Of a DNA stretch of 64,000 nucleotides, positions 61,888-64,000 are shown in pieces. Made by a program: the position numbers and the translations under genes. Source of the DNA: Epiperipatus broadwayi (Eukaryota; Onychophora; Udeonychophora; Euonychophora; Peripatidae); the NCBI GenBank assembly GCA_028023455.1, contig JAQFVV010001043.1:60539-124538 (forward strand), in the 5' to 3' direction. Numbering within the stretch: position 1 is the stretch's first letter; every line of letters starts with the position of its first letter. A model generated the notes under the pieces. The model was not told the origin of the DNA. It did no database searches and was given only the letters and a program-made list of their open reading frames with translations.

Positions 61888-62275
61888 GAATCCGATCTTG
61901 CTCGAGATACCCAGGTCTGGAGCAATCCTGAATTCTAACCTATTTGCATATTCTTCAAGTCTCTATCCTTATGAACAACAAGCCTGATGATACGCATAAT
62001 TATTTTAAATCCAGGCCCAGACACACAGCCTTAGAGCATAAGATCTAAATGATGATGATAATAATGGCAAAAAGTAGCACAGGAATTACATTCATTAAAA
62101 TTATATTTATTAATGCTAAACTATTAGCTAAAGAAAATGATTTGAGCACAGGATTTGCATTTGAAATATAGATTTAATATAATATAGAGATAGCATATAT
62201 ATAGATATTACAAAAGTATTTTAAGATTGTTAAATTAATTATTTACAAAATTTGGGATTTTTTCTTATGAAGTCC

Positions 62276-62484
<209 letters not shown>

Positions 62485-62825
62485 ATACCAAAACAGAGTT
62501 TAAATATATTGAATGTTACTAATTAATAGTTTGTTTTTTCTAAAGGCTTTTATCTCTTTATATTCGCATAAATATTTTTCTCATAGTTTAGTATTCGATT
62601 ATTCTTAACTTTACAATTTTCAAACACATATTTTTTTATTATCCAAAATATTTTAATTTGCATTGTAAAGAAATTTGTAAAATGCAGTTGTATTTTGTTC
62701 TTTTTTTTTTTCGGCAATTTTATTAATTATGTATTGTCTTTAAAATTTGGGTACTGTGTTAAATAGATTTATTTGAGTTATATATAACGAAGACTTTCAC
62801 GGGTTGCAATATAAAAGACATATTT

Positions 62826-63081
62826 TGCTGGTTCATCCGTGTTAAAAAATTTAAATATTGATATACTGACATTTCGACTTGATCACACAAGTCATCCACT
62901 GGGTGATAAAAGGTAGAAAGATGGTTGTAGAAGCGCTACAATCACTGATTTGAAAAAATGTAGCACCTCTACAACCGTCTTTCTATCTTTTATCACCCAG
63001 TGGATGACTTGTGTGATCAAGTCCAAACGTCAGTATATCAATATTTAATTTTTTTAACATGGATGAACCTGCAAAACATGT

Positions 63082-63085
<4 letters not shown>
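62826..63085. repeat. Nested hairpin, ~110-bp arms
   Basis: TCGACTTGATCACACAAGTC and CATCCACTGGGTGATAAAAG on the left pair with CTTTTATCACCCAGTGGATG and ACTTGTGTGATCAAGTCC on the right. The loop is about 35 bp around 62934-62968. The right arm ends at the TA tract. Confidence 0.85.
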
Positions 63086-63143
<58 letters not shown>

Positions 63144-63179
63144 ATAACCACTCATAAATACGAAAGAGTATTCTAATTT

Positions 63180-63226
<47 letters not shown>
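63083..63226. repeat. (TA)n and (GA)n microsatellites
   Basis: TA at 63083-63135 passing into CACACA, and GA at 63182-63226, separated by about 45 bp of unique sequence. Confidence 0.95.
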
Positions 63227-63229
<3 letters not shown>

Positions 63230-63813
63230 AAACTCTAATAAGATTTGCCAATGTCTATACAAACCAATCTGTGAAACACAAATGAAGCACTAATAAAATA
63301 TGATGGTGTTTTTTTTCTTCTGTTTGTTGATTTGCCATGCTGCTTTTGAATTCTAGAAAACTTTCTTTTTGAAAATATTTCAATAACATATTGGATTATA
63401 AGTGGTGTTAATGTATTCTAGTCTCTGCCAAATTTTTCCTATATAATCTTAATACTACACTTCTTTGGCATATCTTTAGAGTAAGCCTTATATCATAGAC
63501 AGCTGTCTATTTCTCTAATGAAGAACCATGCTCACATATTTTTCACAAAAACATATATATGCAATATAATATTGTTAAGTTGATTTATATACTCATTTCA
63601 AGAAAATGTGATTTAAACAATAGTGGAGGTGCTACATTTTTTCAAATCAGTGATTGTAGCGCTTCTACAACCATCTTTCTACCTTTTATCACCCAGTGGA
63701 TGACTTGTGTGATCAAGTCGAAATGTCAATATATCAATATTTTAATTTTTTAACACGGATGAACCAGCAAAATATGTCTTTTATATTGCAACCCGTGAAA
63801 GTCTTCTTTATAT

Positions 63814-63987
63814 ATAACTCAAATAAATCTATTTAACACAGTACCCAAATTTTAATAAATATATTTTTTACTGGAAGTACTTTTGATTGTAACTCTGACA
63901 ATCTTTATCAACCATCGAAAGTACTTCCAGTAAAGAATATATTTATTAAAATTTATATACTGTGTTAAATAGATTTATTTGAGTTAT
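63814..63987. repeat. Third palindrome of the fold-back cluster, ~70-bp arms
   Basis: ATAACTCAAATAAATCTATT through ACTGGAAGTACTTT pairs with AAAGTACTTCCAGTAAAGAA through GATTTATTTGAGTTAT, around a loop of about 31 bp. Its left arm overlaps the end of the large right arm above. Confidence 0.8.
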
Positions 63988-64000
63988 TATATTATTTAAA

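Larger units (their letters stand above)
62742..63852. mobile_element. Large inverted repeat (fold-back family), ~230-bp arms, ~650-bp spacer
   Basis: 62742-62973 (TTTGGGTACTGTGTTAAATA through the block ending GTAGCACCTCT) is the reverse complement of 63624-63852 with few mismatches. The arms contain CACGGGTTGCAATATAAAAG and GGTTCATCCGTGTTAAAA. The spacer holds the nested hairpin below, (TA)n at 63083-63135 and (GA)n at 63182-63226. No coding potential. Confidence 0.85.

Overview
This window is eukaryotic, strongly AT-rich by eye (composition not computed), and contains no complete cellular gene that I can recognise. It reads as an invertebrate genomic region built almost wholly from dead transposable elements, microsatellites and fold-back repeats. 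The best clue to the host is a terminal exon at 35782-35909 encoding the end of an ADAMTS/reprolysin-type cysteine-rich domain. Such proteins are common in chelicerate (scorpion, spider, tick) secretomes. Together with the low GC and the mix of Penelope, RTE, Jockey and Tx1-like retroelements, an arachnid is a reasonable but unproven guess. Nothing bacterial (operons, ribosome binding sites, CRISPR) is present.

Layout. 0-3.2 kb: two head-to-tail non-LTR retrotransposon pieces on the minus strand, namely an ORF2 endonuclease running off the left edge, the full ORF1 of the same element with four in-frame stops, then the 3' end of another copy closed by a short pentamer tandem repeat. 6.5-9.05 kb: a plus-strand ORF1-type gene with a zinc knuckle, no ORF2, ending in AATAAA and poly(A). 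9-25 kb: mostly non-coding AT-rich DNA with a Tigger/pogo-like non-autonomous DNA transposon, a duplicated roughly 580-bp repeat of which one copy carries a hairpin insertion with a 14-bp target duplication, and a possible two-exon gene end. 25.7-28.3 kb: a tRNA-derived SINE with perfect target duplication, a fold-back element, and a roughly 418-bp satellite. 28.4-35.3 kb: a dense chain of retroelement 3' fragments (Tx1-like, Jockey-like, Penelope-like, an orphan LINE tail, RTE) separated by long AAT-type tracts, then a second SINE. 35.8 kb: the metalloprotease-like terminal exon. 38.8-39.7 kb: second Tigger-like copy. 43-47 kb: degenerate coding relics, a gag-like pseudogene and satellite with an inverted copy. 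48.5-50.7 kb: a possible LTR. 57.6-64 kb: further satellite, a hairpin, a 5'-inverted RTE element, a small ORF with a strong signal peptide, and a nested set of large inverted repeats.

The elements do not cooperate as a pathway. What links them is the way they inserted: several retroelements end in, or start inside, AAT microsatellites; several repeats sit inside TA tracts; and repeated pairs give internal controls (empty sites, homologous ends) that let insertions be read directly. The items closest to host biology are the metalloprotease exon, the signal-peptide ORF at 61708-61887 and the two-exon candidate at 22369-23251. I found no convincing evidence of a new multi-gene system.
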